From positions 1-8,401 of the forward strand of contig DRQI01000101.1 in NCBI GenBank assembly GCA_011330545.1: a stretch of DNA of 8,401 nucleotides. Direction: 5' to 3'. Positions 6,569 through 8,401 of this stretch are shown in pieces. The notes below the pieces were generated by a model, which did no database searches, was not told the DNA's origin, and saw only the letters and a list, made by a program, of their open reading frames with translations. The position numbers and the translations under genes were made by a program. Source of the stretch: Flavobacteriia bacterium. Its GTDB lineage: Bacteria > Bacteroidota > Bacteroidia > Flavobacteriales > Flavobacteriaceae. The number at the start of each line of letters is the position of its first letter. Positions within the stretch are counted from its first letter, which is position 1.

Positions 6569-8107
6569 ATGGCAGGAGGCAAACTATCACCGAGGCAGAA
6601 AATGATTAACTTGATGTATCTCGTATTTATTGCAATGTTAGCGATGAATATGTCAAAGCAAGTACTATCTGCATTCGGTTTCATGAACGAAAAGCTGGTC
6701 GATTCAAACATCACAGCCGATAATAGAAATGGTGCTACGTATGCTAGCTTAGCAACAAAAGCAGCAGACCAACCTGATAAATTTGCAAAGCACAATGAAA
6801 AAGCGCAGCAAATTCAGGCACTATCCTTAGAGTTTAATTCTTTCTTAGAAAAAACCAAAGAAGAATTAACCAAAGAGGTAGAAGACAAAAAAAATTATGA
6901 ATCTATGGATGGTACCGACCAAGGAAATACTTACTTCTTTAAAGGAGAAGGATATACCGAAAAAGGAAAAGCATTCTTAGACAAAATAAATACGTATAGA
7001 GAGAAAGTAGTGGCTTTATTAGGCGATGATTATAAAAATATTACCGAAAGTGTAAAAAAGCGTTTCGATACCTCTGACCAAAAAACAGAAGACGGTAAAG
7101 AACCTTGGTTAAAAAATCGTTATGAAGGGTTTCCTTTAATCACCACCATCACCAACTTGTCACAAATACAAGCTGATATTAAAACTACCGAGGCAGAAAT
7201 GCTATCGGCTATGGTACAAGGCCAGTTAGAAAGCGACGTTTCTATGACCAATTATACCACCATCCTAGTACCTGATAATGCAGCTACCTTACAAGGCAAT
7301 AACTTCAAAGGAAAAATTGTATTAGGGCGCTACGATGCTAGTTTAAAGCCATCAAAAGTGATTGTTAACGGTAAAGAAATTACCAATATTGAAAACGGTG
7401 GAGCGATACTTGATTTTCCTGCAGGAAATGTAGGTGAAAATGAAATTAAAGGTGAGTTTGTTTTTAAAGAAGGCGACTCGTTAGTTAGGCTTCCTATTAA
7501 ATCAACCTATGCCGTTGTTGCCAAACCAAATGGTGCCGTAATTTCAGCAGATAAGATGAATGTAGTCTATAGAGGCGTACAAAACCCTATTACCATTTCA
7601 ATGCCCGGCGTACCCGATAACGCTATCAAAGCAAATGCTCCCGGATTGCGTAAATCAAAAGGCGTTGGAAAATATATGATGAGCCCCGGTAAAGGCAGGG
7701 AAGTATATATCAATGTTACCGGTAAATTGCCAACAGGTGAAACGGTAACCTCTAAACAAAAGTTTAGAATTAAAGACATTCCCGCACCAATGGCAGCCGT
7801 AAGAGGTGGGCAATATGGCCAAATTAAAATGCCAAAAAGCTCATTGCAAAAAGTAAAAGTAGGAGCTATTTTACCTGATTTTGTATTCGATTTAAAAATC
7901 AATGTATCAGGATTTAGTTTCCGCGTACCCGGAAGGCCAACGGTAAAAGTAAATGGTACCCGGTTAAATGCAGCAGCCATCAGGGCATTGGCAAGAGCTA
8001 GGTCTGGTGATATTGTTACCATATTTGATGTAAAAGCATCATTAGCCGGTAATAGCGGTTACTATTTAAAGAAAGTAGCCCCGTTAAATGTACAATTAAC
8101 CAATTAA
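6569..8107 (+). CDS. gldM: GldM, T9SS / gliding motor periplasm-spanning shaft
   Basis: GldM dimers insert one helix each into the GldL pentamer and extend across the periplasm to the GldK/GldN ring, passing on motor force. The 512 residues match the family length. The N-terminus MAGGKLSPRQKMINLMYLVF is characteristic, with R9 as the conserved arginine that faces the GldL glutamate, and one membrane helix at about residues 13-35. The rest is periplasmic: a helical first domain (about 36-220) followed by three beta-rich domains (about 225-315, 318-402 and 405-512), judged from known GldM/PorM architecture and the strand-like composition here. The last domain includes MAAVRGGQYGQIKMPKSSLQ (408-427). 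It has no cleavable signal peptide, as expected. No terminator follows the stop apart from the palindromic element at 8121-8233. Confidence 0.97.
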   Translation: MAGGKLSPRQKMINLMYLVFIAMLAMNMSKQVLSAFGFMNEKLVDSNITADNRNGATYASLATKAADQPDKFAKHNEKAQQIQALSLEFNSFLEKTKEELTKEVEDKKNYESMDGTDQGNTYFFKGEGYTEKGKAFLDKINTYREKVVALLGDDYKNITESVKKRFDTSDQKTEDGKEPWLKNRYEGFPLITTITNLSQIQADIKTTEAEMLSAMVQGQLESDVSMTNYTTILVPDNAATLQGNNFKGKIVLGRYDASLKPSKVIVNGKEITNIENGGAILDFPAGNVGENEIKGEFVFKEGDSLVRLPIKSTYAVVAKPNGAVISADKMNVVYRGVQNPITISMPGVPDNAIKANAPGLRKSKGVGKYMMSPGKGREVYINVTGKLPTGETVTSKQKFRIKDIPAPMAAVRGGQYGQIKMPKSSLQKVKVGAILPDFVFDLKINVSGFSFRVPGRPTVKVNGTRLNAAAIRALARARSGDIVTIFDVKASLAGNSGYYLKKVAPLNVQLTN

Positions 8108-8120
8108 AGTATAAACTGAT

Positions 8121-8233
8121 GAGGCTGTCTGAAAAGTGTTATTCTGAATGAAATGAACCTGCCTGTGGCAAAGCAGGGAATCTCAAATAAGGTTAATTAT
8201 CTATTAGTTAATTGAGATTTTTCAGACAGCATC
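8121..8233. repeat. Composite palindromic (MITE-like) element between gldM and gldN
   Basis: The ends are 15-bp inverted repeats with one mismatch: GAGGCTGTCTGAAAA (8121-8135) and TTTTCAGACAGCATC (8219-8233), 12 bp of it uninterrupted. Nested inside are AATCTCAA (8179-8186) with TTGAGATT (8212-8219), and CCTGC (8158-8162) with GCAGG (8173-8177). ATTCTGAATGAAATGAA (8141-8157) and GAATCTC (8178-8184) flank the inner CCTGC hairpin and resemble, from memory, a widespread intergenic repeat reading GTCATTCTGA...GAATCTC, so a smaller palindrome may have been inserted in it. It has no coding capacity, and no clear target-site duplication is visible. The inner AATCTCAA stem runs into TTTTT and could act as a weak attenuator ahead of gldN. 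Confidence 0.65.
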
Positions 8234-8244
8234 CAAGGTTACAC

Positions 8245-8261
8245 CTGCCGATAAATGGCAG
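8245..8261 (+). repeat. Small hairpin CTGCC / GGCAG in the gldN leader
   Basis: CTGCC (8245-8249) pairs with GGCAG (8257-8261) around the loop GATAAAT, 35 nt before the gldN start codon. It has the same CCTGCC/GGCA core as the elements at 372-390 and 8158-8177, so it may be a decayed copy. Five base pairs alone is weak evidence for function. Confidence 0.3.
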
Positions 8262-8296
8262 CGATGACAGAAATTAATAAATTAAAATAAATAAAG

Positions 8297-8401
8297 ATGA
8301 ATGTAAGAGGTTTTTTAATAGTGTGTGTTACCTTAGTAGCAAGCAGCGCTATCAATGCACAAGCTAACTTGTTAAATGCAAGGATTCCCGAAGAAATCGG
8401 A
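8297..8401 (+). CDS. gldN: GldN, T9SS / gliding ring component (3' partial)
   Basis: Thirty-five codons are present, running off the right edge. They encode a Sec signal peptide (MNVRGFLIVCVTLVASSAINA, probable cleavage after A21 before Q22, a common Bacteroidota pattern) followed by QANLLNARIPEEIG, which matches the start of mature GldN. GldN (PorN) is a periplasmic protein that binds the lipoprotein GldK to form the ring contacted by GldM. An in-frame TAA at 8288-8290 and the A-rich leader fix the start. Unlike the tightly packed gldL and gldM, it lies 189 bp after the previous gene because of the palindromic element. Position after gldM and the first residues agree; most of the protein cannot be judged. 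Confidence 0.9.
   Translation, partial: MNVRGFLIVCVTLVASSAINAQANLLNARIPEEIG

Noticed and set aside
7567..8022. 151-codon open frame on the minus strand inside gldM
   Set aside because: It lies wholly antisense to the well-supported gldM, has no recognisable domain, and its composition follows the complementary gldM codons.
8179..8224. AATCTCAA/TTGAGATT stem followed by TTTTT as a full terminator of gldM
   Set aside because: The loop is 25 nt and the T-run is short and part of the outer inverted repeat arm, so it is at best a weak attenuator; it is listed as part of the palindromic element instead.

Overview
The window looks like chromosomal DNA from a member of the Bacteroidota, most likely class Flavobacteriia. 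It is AT-rich, it lacks Shine-Dalgarno sequences and has A-rich leaders, it has promoter-like TTG / TAnnTTTG elements, and it carries the gliding motility and type IX secretion (T9SS) core genes gldK-gldL-gldM-gldN in their usual order. All genes are on the + strand. I cannot name the genus.

Layout. Positions 2-247 are the 3' end of a LVIVD-type beta-propeller protein, closed by a strong intrinsic terminator (266-298). The gene-free stretch 248-568 holds that terminator, an imperfect inverted repeat (354-412) with a CCTGCC/GGCAGG core, and a likely promoter (473-502). topA (569-3058) encodes DNA topoisomerase I of the type without zinc fingers. After 25 bp comes a ureohydrolase-fold (arginase / formimidoylglutamase family) gene (3084-4241) whose metal-binding residues are partly replaced. 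A 133-bp spacer then carries a possible promoter very close to the gldK start codon.

The T9SS block is gldK (4375-5805, outer-membrane lipoprotein with an FGE/sulfatase-modifying-factor fold), gldL (5891-6523, inner-membrane stator with two membrane helices), gldM (6569-8107, rotor-like shaft spanning the periplasm) and the first 35 codons of gldN (8297 to the window edge). In the family model GldL and GldM form the proton-driven motor, and GldK and GldN form the periplasmic ring at the outer membrane that receives its force. Every residue I know to be important in the GldL/GldM membrane motor is present here.

Three observations go beyond routine annotation. First, the gldK-gldL and gldL-gldM spacers share the same pair of short motifs in swapped order, followed by ACTTA near the start codon. 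Second, the ureohydrolase-like protein next to topA has lost three of the six canonical manganese ligands and is probably a pseudoenzyme. Third, a 113-bp composite palindromic element sits between gldM and gldN and would fold in the operon mRNA just before gldN. I saw no CRISPR array, transposase, tRNA or rRNA.
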